Assembly: GCF_001039355.2 (NCBI RefSeq)
Contig: NW_019776017.1
Location: 28,892-92,891, forward strand
Direction: 5' to 3'
Length of the DNA stretch: 64,000 nucleotides
DNA from: Lingula anatina
Taxonomy: Eukaryota; Brachiopoda; Lingulata; Lingulida; Lingulidae
Made by a program: the position numbers and the translations under genes
Notes under the pieces: generated by a model
Databases searched by the model: none
Told to the model about the DNA's origin: nothing
What the model saw: only the letters and a program-made list of their open reading frames with translations
Part shown: piece by piece, positions 1-12,600 of the stretch
How the letters are laid out: the number at the start of each line of letters is the position of its first letter
Position numbering within the stretch: position 1 is the stretch's first letter

Positions 1-825
1 GGGGGGGGGGCAGCTTTTCAATTACAAGGGTACTACAGTGTACTGTTGTATTTATGCTAGAATTAAAAATCAAGTAACCAAAGTCTTAGGTCAAATATGG
101 CAGAATACACACTTGAGATGAAACTGCTATTCAAGTAAGTGGTTGTTTATTACATAGATAAAATTACTGTAGTGTGATTTCCTTTCAAGTGTGTCCTGGC
201 ATTTCTGACCAGTGACTTAATTAGGTAACTCGACTTGATTTTGAATCTGACCCAAATTAAACTGCCTATAAAATTTGCAGCTCAAAATGGCTGATCATGT
301 CTAAAGCCTTACTTTTCCAAAATAAATTGACTCAATGCAACAAGCACGTATTTATACTATTTTTCTTTGCTCAGAGTTTGCTGTTAAATGACTTGAAGAT
401 CAAGGATTAAAGTTTGATTTATTTCAAACAGGCTTAGTAAACAATATATCTAATCTTTCTAAAGCAAGGGGGTTGAAGGGGAGGGCTAGGGACAGGGACT
501 GCATCACTCCCTCACATATTAACACCTTACTACTGGGTATTGTAGCATTGCATATATTTGTGCCTGGTGAGTATGTAGGTCAGGAATTTGTCTGAGGTAT
601 TTCACTGGGATTTGCATTATGCAAGATATCAATTACATATGGCTGAGAAGATAACAGACTTGTTGTATGTTAGGTCTTAACACAGCTTTAATAGGACAAG
701 TGATAGTGATTAATTTACATAAGCTTCTTATTATTTGTAGCATCTCATTTTCAAATGACATTCACTCTAATACCTTATAATAATTACGACATGTTTCCTA
801 TACATACTTTTATTATGTATGTTTT
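1..825 (+). repeat. left terminal inverted repeat of the giant transposon
   Basis: Matches the reverse complement of 14550-15200 at high identity. The left arm carries about 150 extra bases (roughly 415-570, with the G-rich stretch near 470-500) that the right arm lacks. The match resumes at 'gtatgtaggtcaggaat' and fades near 825. Confidence 0.85.
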
Positions 826-984
826 CATTCTAAAGAATTATATTGTGCTAAACATCAATAAAAGTGCACTTGATCATTCAAAAGTGCACTTGATGATCTG
901 AAAGGTAAAGCCATGAAGGCGGTTTTGCAGTTAAGCAGGCTTTACAGTCCACCACCAACAATATGACCCAGACACATTTAAAAC

Positions 985-1841
985 TCTCCGATGCCCTTTT
1001 ATAAAACCCATACTGATGTACAGATGCGAAATCTGGGGACCATCAATCAAATATAACAGCCAAAAAAACCTTAAATACATGAATATTTTGCCATTCGAAG
1101 TAGTACGAAATAACTATTGCAAATACATTTTAGCATAAGACAATGCCAGTAATATAGCAGCTAAAGCAGAACTAGGCAGATTCCCAATTACACATGACAT
1201 AAGTGGTCATGCTACATCCCATTGGCAAAGATTTTCTGAAATGCCAAAGCAGCGCATGGCAAAAACAATGTATGCATACGAAACAAAACATGACACACAG
1301 GTAAAAAATTGGTCAAGCAAAATTCAATACATTACTCAAAATCTAATCAAAACATCAACTAATACTCCCTCGAAAGCAGAAGTAAAACATGCACTGGAAA
1401 GTCACTATACCTTTTTGTTTCTCAAAGAAACAGAGCGAGCATATAGTATACTACGTACATATTGATTATTTAAAACAAATAATGAAAGGAAAGCATACAC
1501 AACAGCACCTATACCAAAACATGAAATGCAAAATTTGGTAAAATTAAGGACAGGGGCACACAAATTAGCAATCCAAAGAGGCAAATACCGAAAACTAAAA
1601 TCAATACCCCCTGAACAAAGTATCTGCAAAATATGCTCAGCTGAAGTCGAAAATAAAATACACTTCTATTAAAATGCCCCTCACACCAAACACAGGGAGA
1701 TCCTAAAACCAGATCCTACACAAACTCCAGAGGACCAGTTCAAATGTCTAATGCAGTCAAATGATTTTGATCGAGAAATGACTGAACATTTTTCAATGTA
1801 TAGAGATCCTATATTTAAATTATGCTTACATACAGTTTAAT
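985..1841 (+). pseudogene. non-LTR retrotransposon reverse transcriptase, C-terminal relic
   Basis: In one frame, interrupted by stops near 1137, 1463 and 1669, the plus strand reads like the end of a LINE ORF2: a 'YRCEIWG' motif followed by an ELGRFPI motif. A C-terminal segment has 'LRTGAHKLAIQRGKYRK' and a CxxC...H zinc-like motif (CKICSAEVENKIHF). The segment near 1241-1465 is the longest open part. The 5' part, including the polymerase catalytic region, is missing, as is usual after 5' truncation. It lies just inside the left arm of the giant transposon and is a passenger. Its last about 85 bases recur at 3817-3890. Confidence 0.6.
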
Positions 1842-1985
1842 AGAAAGATGAGTATAAGGGTACCTTTCCTTCTAACCCAAGTTGAATTTGGCAACTTTTC
1901 TTAAAACCGATTTGCTCTTCTGGGGTTTATTCCTTATGTCTTATTACATTTGCCATGTCAGACTAGATATCATCTGTCAGTTCTG
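1755..1985 (-). repeat. partial duplicate of gene A exon 4 plus retrotransposon tail
   Basis: About 230 bases match 3817-4045 closely. The match covers the retrotransposon tail (from 'gatcgagaaatga') and then the antisense of exon 4 of gene A with its splice donor. It abuts the stop codon of gene A at 1963, so the last coding bases of gene A lie at the junction. The exon-4-like frame here is broken. Confidence 0.7.
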
Positions 1986-4900
1986 CCAGTGCTATTGGTG
2001 ATCCATAAATATTAAGTGGAGGGCTTTCTGCGTCAATACAGAGTCTTTTCCTTACTCCCTCGCCTCTCCTCATGTCTGAATATTTTTGTTTCACTTTCTT
2101 GGCACTTCTTGAGCTAGGTGTAGTGCCAATAGTGCTTGCTGATGGTGACGGGTCCAGGTCCCATGGTGACGGCATGCCACTTGTTGAAGATTTTGGAGTC
2201 GATGTTTGGGGTTGTAGCCTTGGTTGAGGGGTTGATGGTGCCAATTTAGAAAGTTTAAAATGTAACCTTTTGGTGCAATCCTCAACAAGCCTTTTGTGTT
2301 GTGAGGTGACATCCTTGCCATTTCTTTTTATAACAATGATAACTTCAATTTTATCTGATTTTCCATTTTCCATTGCTTTCCTACAATACCTGACGAAGCT
2401 AGTGGGTATGTTTTTTTCTCCTCCTAAAAATGAAAGTGAACTATTTTAGTGCATTAGATTGCAAAGATTTAACTCAGATTATGGAAAACAAAGTCAAAAA
2501 CATAAACTAAAAATAAATAGAATAACTAAGGGAAAATATCCATTTAATTAACTGTATTGAATCATATAAATGTGTCCAACTGTCATAGTAATTATAAAAT
2601 TTCTTCTGGCAAAGTGAGTATTTCAGCAGTTTAAATTCCTCGATCTTTACTTCAGCTTACTTACCGAACAGTTTTACATAAGGTTCAAGAGCCCCATCAG
2701 TTGTGAATGTTGGGTAGCGCTCCTTGGCCTCCTCCCAGTCTTTGGATTTTGTGAGGAGAACAAAGCTTGCTTTTGTTCTGGCCAATTTTTTCCACTTTGT
2801 TACTGCAGTGATTGCCTGGTTGATTGTGAACCTCCTTTCCGCCACCTGTTTGAGTATCTCCAGTTTCTTTTCATGGGGAAGGCCCACTAAGCTTTTGAAG
2901 AGCTATAATATTGAAGACAGCATAAATCATAAGTTTGTATATATAATATATTTCTGGGTGTGTTACTTGTGTAAGGTGAGTTGACATTTCAGACTGTATG
3001 GTATGTGTTGTAGATCATTTTGCTAATAAAATGAGGAGACCATTATTGCACTATTCATCACTTTGTATGAATCCTGTGCAGCAATTAAGTGATTATTTTA
3101 TTTTTAATGTTAATTACTAGTTATAAATTTATGGTTTATCTAATAGCTTATTCTTTGACACTGACCGTTTGTGACATCGAAGGAGCCATCCCACCATATT
3201 TAGATGTAACACTGATTTCCCCATCATCGACAAGAGAAAAGATATTCTCCACTTGCTCCCAACAGTCACTTGGGTAGGAAGCAACAGCAAAATGTACTTG
3301 CAAATGCCCAGTGGTCTGGAAAGAAACAAATAAAATGGATACACTGTCAGATAATTATGAAATTTGCATCCATACAGTCATATTCTATAATGCCTTTATT
3401 ATATCAATCTAAACGTAAAATTATTGTATATACAGATCAGTATTATAAGGCAGTGTTAAGATACAAAATTCAAAAAAAAAAAAAAAATAATAAAACGATT
3501 GGTGGTATCTAAATCTGTTTTCCCTACAGTGCGCACTAGCCATTTTCAAAGCTGTAATTAATTTTCAGCTGCTGGTAACCAATTATGCCATGGGATACAC
3601 AGGGCACAGATATATTTAAAAGTGGAGTTGATATATTTTTTTAAAGTGTAGCGTTAAAATAGACATAACTTGCAGAATGTCACATGCTTCATATGTTATA
3701 TATTCAAGTTGCAGGAAAATACAGGTGGAAATAAAAGGGAAAAAAACAGTCAACTATTTTTTCACACATAAATTGGAATTTTTCTGCAAGGAGAATTTCA
3801 AAATGACTTTTTAGATTTTGATCGAGAAATGACAGAATATTTTTCAATGTAGAGATCCTATAATTAAATTCTGCTTTCATACGGTTTAATATAATGATGA
3901 GTATTAGCGTACCTTTCCTTCTAACCCAAGTTGAATTTGGCAACTTTTCTTAAAACCGACTGGCTCTTCTGGGGTTTCTTCCACATGGCTTACATTTGCC
4001 ATGTCAAACAGAATAGATCTCATCTGTCTGACTATATCCTGGAAGGTCATCTGAATATTTATACAAAACAAAAATGTTTAAAAATGAAAGGTGAATAAAT
4101 ACTTTGAAACATGTACTTGTATAGACCAAAAGTCCACAATTCCGATCAGGTTTAGAGATCTCCAGGTCTAAGCAACAATTTCATCAAACATATCTAGAAC
4201 CACGAAAAGCCACTTAACTGACTGAGTGAGATAACAGTTTTAGCAATCGTCTATGAATTCAAAGCAAATTTGTATCATCAATGATCAACAGATTTTCGAT
4301 TATTGTTCATCTAAACAATTAACTATGATATGGAATCAAGTCATAGCAGTACCAAATGACAAGAGATATAGTCATCATTACGTTCCTATGTTAGAAAAAT
4401 GACTATAGCTAAAAATTAAGGCCTGAATCATTTGTGTCTACCTGGGTTGCTTCAGACTTAATATTGTGGAGGTTAGCCACACGCCGAGCTTGGTTTGTAG
4501 TCAGCCCTTGGTACAGATCAATCTGTATATTTCTAATGGTTGATAAATGGTTGTCATCTTCTTGCTGCAGCAGCTCTTGACAGGCCGTCCGAAGGTGATT
4601 CCCACCAAGTGTACAGATGGGATATGTGGAAATTTTGCTTTCTTCAAATACAATTCCTTCGTCCATAAGGAGGCAGGGCAATACTGATGAATGGGGTGTT
4701 GGTGTCACTGCTATGTTCTTTTTGATGTGCTCCACCCAACTACTGTTGATTTCCCTTACTAATAGATCATTGGGTGGCTTTTTTAAGATAAGAATGAACA
4801 CCTCAAATCGACCTGGATAAAAAATTGTGAGTGTTAAACCAATGAAGTTTTATAAAGAATTGTTACGGTTCACAAGATATGGCCCAGTTTCTACTTTTCA

Positions 4901-5582
4901 CACTCAATTTACATAGCTCTATAATTTTGCTTTGATTTTTTATGAAAGTAGAACACTTCCAGTAGCTAAGCCTGAGCTTAGTTTTGTTTTCCTTTGGTAG
5001 CTCAAAAATTCTCTGCACATAATAAATAATTGCTTATCTCAGACCTTCAGCCAAAATGGCTTTCCATGAAATGTATTTTTTTTTTTTTTTTTGGCCAAAA
5101 AATAAAACAATAATAATAAATAAATAAAGTATCAAAGTAGATATCATTCTATACAATGTGAAAAGATTAAAATTTTATTTATTGCATACATCAGATATTT
5201 AGTTTACTGGGAGGGGGGGGGGGGGGGCTATGAATGTCTTCCAAGTATATGAGCAAAAAGATATTGTTGATGATGTTGAAACCTAAATCTAATTTAATGT
5301 AAAATGACAAATAATCTTAAAGATAAATCAAAGGGCATCTCCATGAGATTTTCCTGACAAAAATGAATTTTCCAGGAGAAAAAGCCAATTTTCTGGTACT
5401 CACAAATCATTGTTCTACCCCTGTATGTACTTGGATTCAATATTTCATTTAATTTATAAATGTTGATTTTGGGGTAAAATGACTGGCCAGTCTTCAGAAC
5501 CAGTGGCCATTTTTCTTACAAATATCCAAATATCAACACAGGTACTCTTTTGAAAAAATATTTTAGGGGTTTAATGGCTTTT

Positions 5583-5621
<39 letters not shown>

Positions 5622-8600
5622 CAGTAAAATGGACTGTGGGTGTCAAAAGTAAGCATTTGGGATATGCCCTTTAATGTATCCGTTGAAACTGTTAGTCAAT
5701 TTACCTAGTTTGCAGTCAAGTATCTGTTTGTCCTCCTCTATTAGGGCAATCTTTGGTTGTGATCCACTTGCATCAGACAGTAAGCTTGTCACTGTGGAAT
5801 CATCAGGCTGAGGTTGTGCAAGGGTACTACTACTAGTACTGTTGTTCTGAGTCCTCTGCTTTTTGGATCTTTTGACATTTGACAAAGAAACCAGCATTTC
5901 AATAAACTGGTTATTTGTTTGGCAATTTGAAAATTCTTTAGAAAAGTCATTATGGTCTGACTTGAAGTCAGTACGTCTGACATATTTTCCTCTCTTTGTT
6001 TGGAAAAATCTCAACTGAAAAACAAGAAGTATATACCCATATACTCAAAGTTCTTGTAATTATCAAAATAAAGCCAAAACTTTTATACATATTAACACAT
6101 TGAATCAAGGAAATTCATAATTGAAAACCATAATAAGGGCCAAATTTGTTTTCTTAGATGGTCATACTTTTCATTTATAAGTGAAGTTTACAACCCCTTA
6201 AAATTCATTCTCGACCCTACAAGTAATCGGCTGTTTCACCATCAGGGGTACAAAATAGGGGTCACATTGAGAGCAAAATCAACTCTGATGCATATGTTTT
6301 ATTTTGTTACTAAAATGAAGATTAACATCTTAACCATGAAACCCTAGATTTTTAGGGCACAAGAGTAATTACTTTTTGTGCTACCCTCAAATTAACAGGA
6401 CGTCCCTTGGGCTATGATTTGGGGGTATTGTCAAGTAACTGATACTTTTATAACTGCAATAGCATATTGTTTACCAGTTGCTTGTGCCAAAATCAAATAG
6501 ATAATATCAAAATACCTGCTTCAGGAGAAACTAAGAAAAATTGTTTTTTTTTTCATGCAACTGTTCATTTGTTTACATTTGAACTGATATACATAGGTCA
6601 CTATAGTTTAGTATTTTAATTGATGTTTAGATGCTCAAATACACATTTTCTTTATTAAAGTTATCTGATTAAACTCTTTTTTAGGTCTAGGGATGCAAAT
6701 TAAAATAGATAAGTACATGGTAAAAAATATTTTCCTGTGATTATTGACATTTATCTTATCTTATTAATAATAGGGTAGGGTGCATAATAATCGTTTTTGG
6801 AGAACCTAGAGGAACAGGTGTTTTTAAAGTCAAAGGGGTCAGAAAGTACATTTGTAATGAGAAATTTGATTTAAAAGTATTATTTAGATAGGTAAGTCCA
6901 CCATTCTTGAATTATGCGTGTAAGTGAATGTACAAAATTTAGATATTATTTGCATGTACACATCTGTATTGAATATGGTTGTAGTTTTCGATTAGCATTT
7001 GTTGTCTATGGCAGAAATTGATGCTTAAAGTGATAATAACTCTTCGTTTCGGCCAAAAAATGAATTTTCCTGGAGTAAACAACAATTTTCCCATACTTAC
7101 CAATGGTTAATGAATCCATTTTTACATTCAAAGTTAGTCCCTGGTTTTTTTCTAAAAAGTTTGGTTTTTTGTTAAAATCTCTTAAGAGATTTTAGCAGAG
7201 TATAGCCATCAATGGAGGTCACGTGGTCTAAAGACAAGCTCAGATATCAGAATAATAGCTATAACTGCCGTTTTTGTGGTAAAACAGAATATATTATATT
7301 TCTGTGAGTTATTCACAATGTTTTTATTGTGAAATATAGATCTCATATGAAGAGTTATTATCCCTTTAATTATTAAATTAACACACGTGTGACACCGTAA
7401 CAGCTCAAAAATGCATATTTTTCGACACATAATTGGCAATATTTTTGTAACGTATAGTCCGATTACCATAATTCTTTTTTTGTTTGTTTTGCTCCTATGA
7501 ACAGTGTCTTTGATATCAGTCTATCACCAATTCCCAATCGTAAACAGTTTTTTTATCAGACACTTGTAACATTAGCCAAATTTAATTGTGCACCCTGATT
7601 GTGAAACAGCCGAATATAACAACATATTTTGTTTGAAAAATGTAATTCATTGATAACTTTTATATAATGTGTTACTAAGGTGTAGGTTGTGGGAATTTGG
7701 ATACTGCCTTAAGACATCGTAACAAACTCAAACTTATAAGAAAATTGCTCCTGGATAGTTTGGATCGATAATTTAGTACAAGCAAGGACTGGAAAGTCCA
7801 GAAAAATGTAGTTTACCTGAGGAAAATTATTTTTCTATTACTTTACACACATTTTTAGACCTTACCATACCCTTAAGTAAACAATGAGGAACAGAAATAA
7901 TTTATTCCAAACGCATTTACTAACAATAGGTTCATTTTTAGTAACCTTTGTATATTTAATGTTTCTCTGTTCTGACATTAATAAATAAATAATATTTTAC
8001 ACTATGATATCCACTAATGTAAGAGACTCAATACTGCTGTTAGAAATTAAGGGGCAAGTCCACAAGATTTCCCCCAAAAATGAATTTTCCTGGGGAAAAA
8101 GCCAATTTTTTGTACTCACAAATCATTGTTCTACCCCTCTATGTACTTGGATTCGACGTTTTATTAAATTTATAAATGTTGATTTTTTTTTTCATTTTTT
8201 TTCACCCAATATTTTACCATCAAACTTTCAGATATTTCCAATATAATCTTCATAAAGTAAAATTACAGGAAAGATGTGGAAATGATCACCCAATATCACA
8301 TAAAAAGCTTTTTCCATAGGGGAGATAATGGGCGGTTAAGTGCACATTTTAAATTTCTAATTTTTTCATAACAATTTTCACCTGCAAACTAAAAAAAGGG
8401 CCAATTTATCCCCCATTTTACATGCTACAAGATCATAGTCATATACTCAAATAAAATAAGATTTATGAAGTTTTGTGGAGGGGGAGTCAAAATTTCATGG
8501 GGGAAGTCACATTTTCATTATGAAAATCTGACTGGGGGACTCGGATTTTCATGGAGTCAGATTTTCATGTTACACCGATATATAAGGCAGTAAAATGGAC

Positions 8601-8860
8601 TGTGGGTGGCAAAAATAAGCATTTGGGGGATTTGGAAACTTGTGGAGATGCCCTTTAAGCTACCACCTGTTTCAGAGCTATTTAATATTACCAATTAGAT
8701 GATATTATGGTAAATATGTACTTACATACAACTCGTCAGCTGTCCTTCCTTTATCAATATATTCTAATTTGCCAATTTCATTTCCTTTCTCATCATTTAC
8801 ACGTCTTCCTCCGATTTCAAGAAAAACATTAGATGACTCCTGCACTAAGTACCAGGACAT
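1963..8860 (-). CDS. transposon gene A: ParB/sulfiredoxin-like domain protein, 600 aa, seven exons
   Basis: Exons on minus: 8860-8726, 6014-5705, 4812-4442, 4050-3913, 3315-3166, 2902-2665, 2423-1963. All introns are GT-AG and the phases agree. The total is 1803 nt, or 600 codons plus stop, with no internal stop. Residues about 150-265 look like a ParB/Srx-fold domain: 'KKPPNDLLVREINSSWV', then a ParB-box-like GGNHLR at 218-223, then 'LTTNQARRVANLHN'. In bacteria such domains bind DNA or nucleotide, or act as nucleases. Residues 369-448 are basic and helical. The tail is rich in Pro/Ser with a basic cluster (KKVKQK, RKRLC) that could be a nuclear signal. It probably acts with gene B in transposition (inference). 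The start at 8860 was chosen because the first exon opens there and ends in a clean donor. The exon chain is well supported; the fold assignment is tentative. Confidence 0.72.
5332..5670. mobile_element. TTAA-type MITE, family 2, in intron 2 of gene A
   Basis: Starts AGGGCATCTCCATGAG and ends GGATATGCCCT followed by TTAA (5671-5674); the left flank reads TCAA, probably a decayed TTAA. The interior is a shortened relative of 8051-8654, sharing 'tcacaaatcattgttctacc' and 'aaggcagtaaaatgga'. Confidence 0.65.
5586..5619. repeat. (TA)n microsatellite
   Basis: About 17 TA units inside the MITE at 5332-5670. The sister copy at 8575-8585 has only three, so the array expanded after insertion. Confidence 0.95.
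6228..7612. mobile_element. inverted-repeat element with CGGCTGTTTCAC ends, in intron 1 of gene A
   Basis: The left end CGGCTGTTTCACCATCAGGG and the right end, whose reverse complement is CGGCTGTTTCACAATCAGGG, delimit 1385 bp. AAT lies on both sides as a possible 3-bp target duplication. No coding sequence is seen inside. A longer relative lies at about 45290-47584. A TTAA MITE is nested at 7029-7365. Confidence 0.65.
7029..7365. mobile_element. TTAA-type MITE, family 1 (nested)
   Basis: Ends AGTGATAATAACTCTTCG and CATATGAAGAGTTATTATCCCT with TTAA on both sides (7025-7028 and 7366-7369). Sister copies lie at 19544-19838 and 51414-51753. The TTAA target points to piggyBac-like mobilisation (family knowledge). 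No transposase is encoded. Confidence 0.8.
8051..8654. mobile_element. TTAA-type MITE, family 2, in intron 1 of gene A
   Basis: Flanked by TTAA at 8047-8050 and 8655-8658. The left end is GGGGCAAGTCCACAAG; the right end reads in reverse AGGGCATCTCCACAAG. It is longer than the 5332 copy and has no coding capacity. Confidence 0.75.
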
Positions 8861-9611
8861 GGTTCCTTCACACACGGTCTCCCAAGATATACTGACCCTG
8901 AGACAGGCTCTACTCTATTTATGTGTAGACCAAGTATGTATGTAACAAATTTTTGGGAGGTATTTTAGGAAGTATAATATTTTCTCATGATTCTTACACA
9001 GTGACTTCCTCTGAACATTCATTGATGTCCAATTTAAAGATCTGTATCAGGGATTAAGGATGCATACATCTAACTTCCTTTGTTTTTGTTGAACCCAGAT
9101 CTATCTCACCCAAGAGGGGAAGGAAGTAAATCCTTTAATCATCTTATTAGCAATAACAAAAGCTTTCCCTGAGAAAGTTCTATCTAGTATCCAACATAAC
9201 TATCAGTGACTGCTCTTGCATTTGGTAAAAACATGTAGTAGTACACTGAATAATTTGAATTGAATATAACTGTGGGATTTGAGATGACTACTTAAAGCAG
9301 AATTAAGCAAGTTTCCATCAGGATGGAAGACAACATATTTGATGGTAAGGCACCATTTCAGTTGAGTTAATAATGTGTAATTTCACAATTAGTATACTGA
9401 TATATACTGATCATATATATAAAATTCATACTGGCTGGGACATATGCTTGAATAACTGAATAACTTTTTGTGGGATAAAGGATATTTTTCTCACTTATAT
9501 TACATGGCCTTACATTCCTGACTTGTGACAGAGCTCTATAATTTGTTTAATTAAAATTAAGTTTACCATAGTCAAAAGATATAAATTATAATATCAAAAT
9601 TTTTTAAAAAA
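8861..9611. promoter_or_regulatory. divergent intergenic region between transposon genes A and B
   Basis: About 750 bp separate the two start codons, which point away from each other, so promoters for both genes should lie here. The region is AT-rich with TA-rich stretches near 9400-9425. I see no specific binding-site repeat. The assignment rests on position only. Confidence 0.45.
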
Positions 9612-12600
9612 ATGTTTAAATCTGCATCAGGATTTGAGCACCTCTCAGGGCCTGGAGATATTTGGGATCTCACAGATGATGACTCAACCTCCACAGGCTC
9701 TGACTGTTCTGATGATGATAATCTAGAGGAGTCTGCTTCAAGTGAGTTGTTCATTATTAAAGAATAGAAATCCGGGCAATAAAGTTTTTAATAGAAAAAA
9801 GGATTGAGATGGTTTATAAGCTCCATTTTGTATCTAAAAATTTTTTACCTTCCCTTCTAGTTTTAGCAACAATCAAAAACACTTAACCTCACTGTTTTCC
9901 TATTGGACATTGTCTAAATTTTTATAAATATAATTCACCCATTTATAAATAAGAATATTGGAACTGAATAAGCCTTTTTCGTTTGCTATTTTTCTTATAA
10001 AAATATGCATTTGCGTGCTTTACTAAATAAAACAATTCTTTTTATATTTACTAAGTAAAGTATATGCATGCAACATAATACAAATCGGTATGAATTCATA
10101 TAGCAAAAAATGTCCACAGTAAATATATTATCTTATACTTCTATCACAGAGAAGAGATGCATTGACAGTGGTTCTAGCAAAGGTGATACTCATATTGCTG
10201 ACCACGGACCTGGAGAGAGATTGGATAGTGACTTGCAAACATCTCCAAGTGTGAATACTACCAGCACATCAACATTAAGTAAAGGTATTGAATTTAAAAT
10301 GATTCACTATATATATATATATAATGCTCATTTAAGATATAAAAAGAAAACTGATTTGTAATTTACTTGCATATAAGACTTTCAATAATGACTTTTCTTT
10401 TTAACAATTATTGATATTTTTGATCATTACAGCATCCAAATTTGGCAAAAAGCTGCTCCCCTGGGCCCAACTAATGACATTAATGTGCTGTGTAAACTTC
10501 TGCTTTTCTCCGGAAGGAAAGGAGACAAGTGTTCACCAACAACAAGTAAATACACTAAGATCTGTGTATACTTCAATGACAAGGACTGAGAGAACAAACT
10601 ATATCCTGGATTTTTTATATACCCATGCAACTTATACTGAACTGACAAATAAGTGGGAATTTGTGTTCATTATTGGGAATACACTACTATGTTGCCAAGC
10701 ATGGAGAGCCATATATGGATTATCTGAGAGAACATTTGCTAGATACAAAAAATGGGTAACAGGTATGTATTTCCAAATACTGTAGTTTTGTTTCCCATTA
10801 ATTATTTTCTGACAATTTCTACAATTATCAAGAATGGTAGAAACTTGCAGCAGTGAATATTGTCTAACAGTTTTAAAGGTGTATCTCATCAATAAAACAA
10901 TTTAAAGCGGCATAATTTCTTGAAATAACTGTCTTTTATTATAATTTCCACTTTGTTTTCAAAATAAGTTGGTTTTTTATACTTTTAATGTTAGTACAAC
11001 CAGGGTTTTTTTTTTATAAAAAAGCAAACTTAATTAACTTCCGTGGGATGAAGAACATTTTTTTCATTTTACCAAATGCTTTTCTGTTCCTAATATGTGA
11101 CGTAACTCTATAATTTCATTTCAATTTGTATAAAAAACGTACATTTCCAATAGCTGAGCTCGAGCTTTACTTTTGAATATTCTCTCCCCAATTTGGCATT
11201 TAATTATTACACATTTTGCAGAGGGCAAGGTCACTGTTGCTCCATTCAATCTACAAAAAAGGGGAACTTTTAGTCCCAAAAGCCAGCAAGCCATTACATG
11301 GCTCCACAATTTTGCTACAAGTTATGGTGATAAGTTGCCAGATAGTGCCAAGATACACCTACCCTCCTGCCACACTAAATTTGATATCTACAAGTTATAT
11401 AAGGAATGGATAACAGAGCACTTTCTTGATTCCATAAGTCAGAGCCACTTCTACCGCTTGTGGCAAAAGGAATGCAGACATATTGCTATACCTGCAGTAA
11501 GTTTCAATCGTTGCACAATACAAGCCCTTTCAAAACAAAAGAAAACTGGTGTACATGTTCATTTTGCTATGTGCAGTCATATCTTGCCATGCATTTATGG
11601 ATGTAAATTAATGTCTTTCTAAAGGCTGATTAAAATATGAACATTTTTACTGTATTTCAATTAGTTTCTTCCAGTCTCAAAAAGTTTTATTCATTTCTTC
11701 ACTCCAAAAATATTATTTAAGTTCAAAAGTTTGATTATTTGAGTAAATCGTAAGGTTGTATTGTATTAATGGAACAGATCAAGAATGTATTATGGCAATA
11801 CATTCTTGATCAAGTGAAAATATGCTCAATACAATACTAACATGTTTATTATTATGAAATTTTTTTAAGTAACATGCATTACATTCCCAAGTTTATTATA
11901 AAAGAAATTAGTTTTTCTTTACAAAAGTAATATACATCTTATAATTTTCCACAACGGCTGAATATCAGTATTAATTTTTCTTAATTTCATGCCAATCATT
12001 CTCATTTAATTTTGAAATCAATATAGAATATTGAATTGTACATGAAATCACTAATATGTGCAACTATTTGCAACTGATTGATAATCAAGGTGTTTACATC
12101 TCCGTTTTTCCAGAGAAACAGGTTTGCAAAATGCAATAAGTGCACACTGATTAAGACTATGCTGGAACAGACTAGAAACGTAGAGCAACGGGAAAAGCTG
12201 AAAATGAGACGGGATACACATCTACGAAAGCAGAAGTAAGTAAATTAAATGTCCTGTGCAATTTACCATTTGGCTATGAGCCACTTTAAATCAAGTGTCA
12301 TCATATAAACTGTACCTTGAGAATGCCTCAGTGGTTTCAAAGTCCATTTATACCACAAGTGTATACTGGAGTGGTCAATTTGTGTGAACAACAAACCCAT
12401 AGAATATAAGGCATACCCACAAAATTAAGAGCCCTGTGCCTGGTTGTTCAATGCATCAAATTGAGATTAATTTTAGACCATTTATGATGCAAAATGAACT
12501 AGCAATCCCTCTCTCTCTCTCTCTCATTGTGATCTTTTCACAGGGGAAAATTAGTATCACTTGGTAAGAAAAATGTGAGACACTTTTGTAAGTTAACTGA

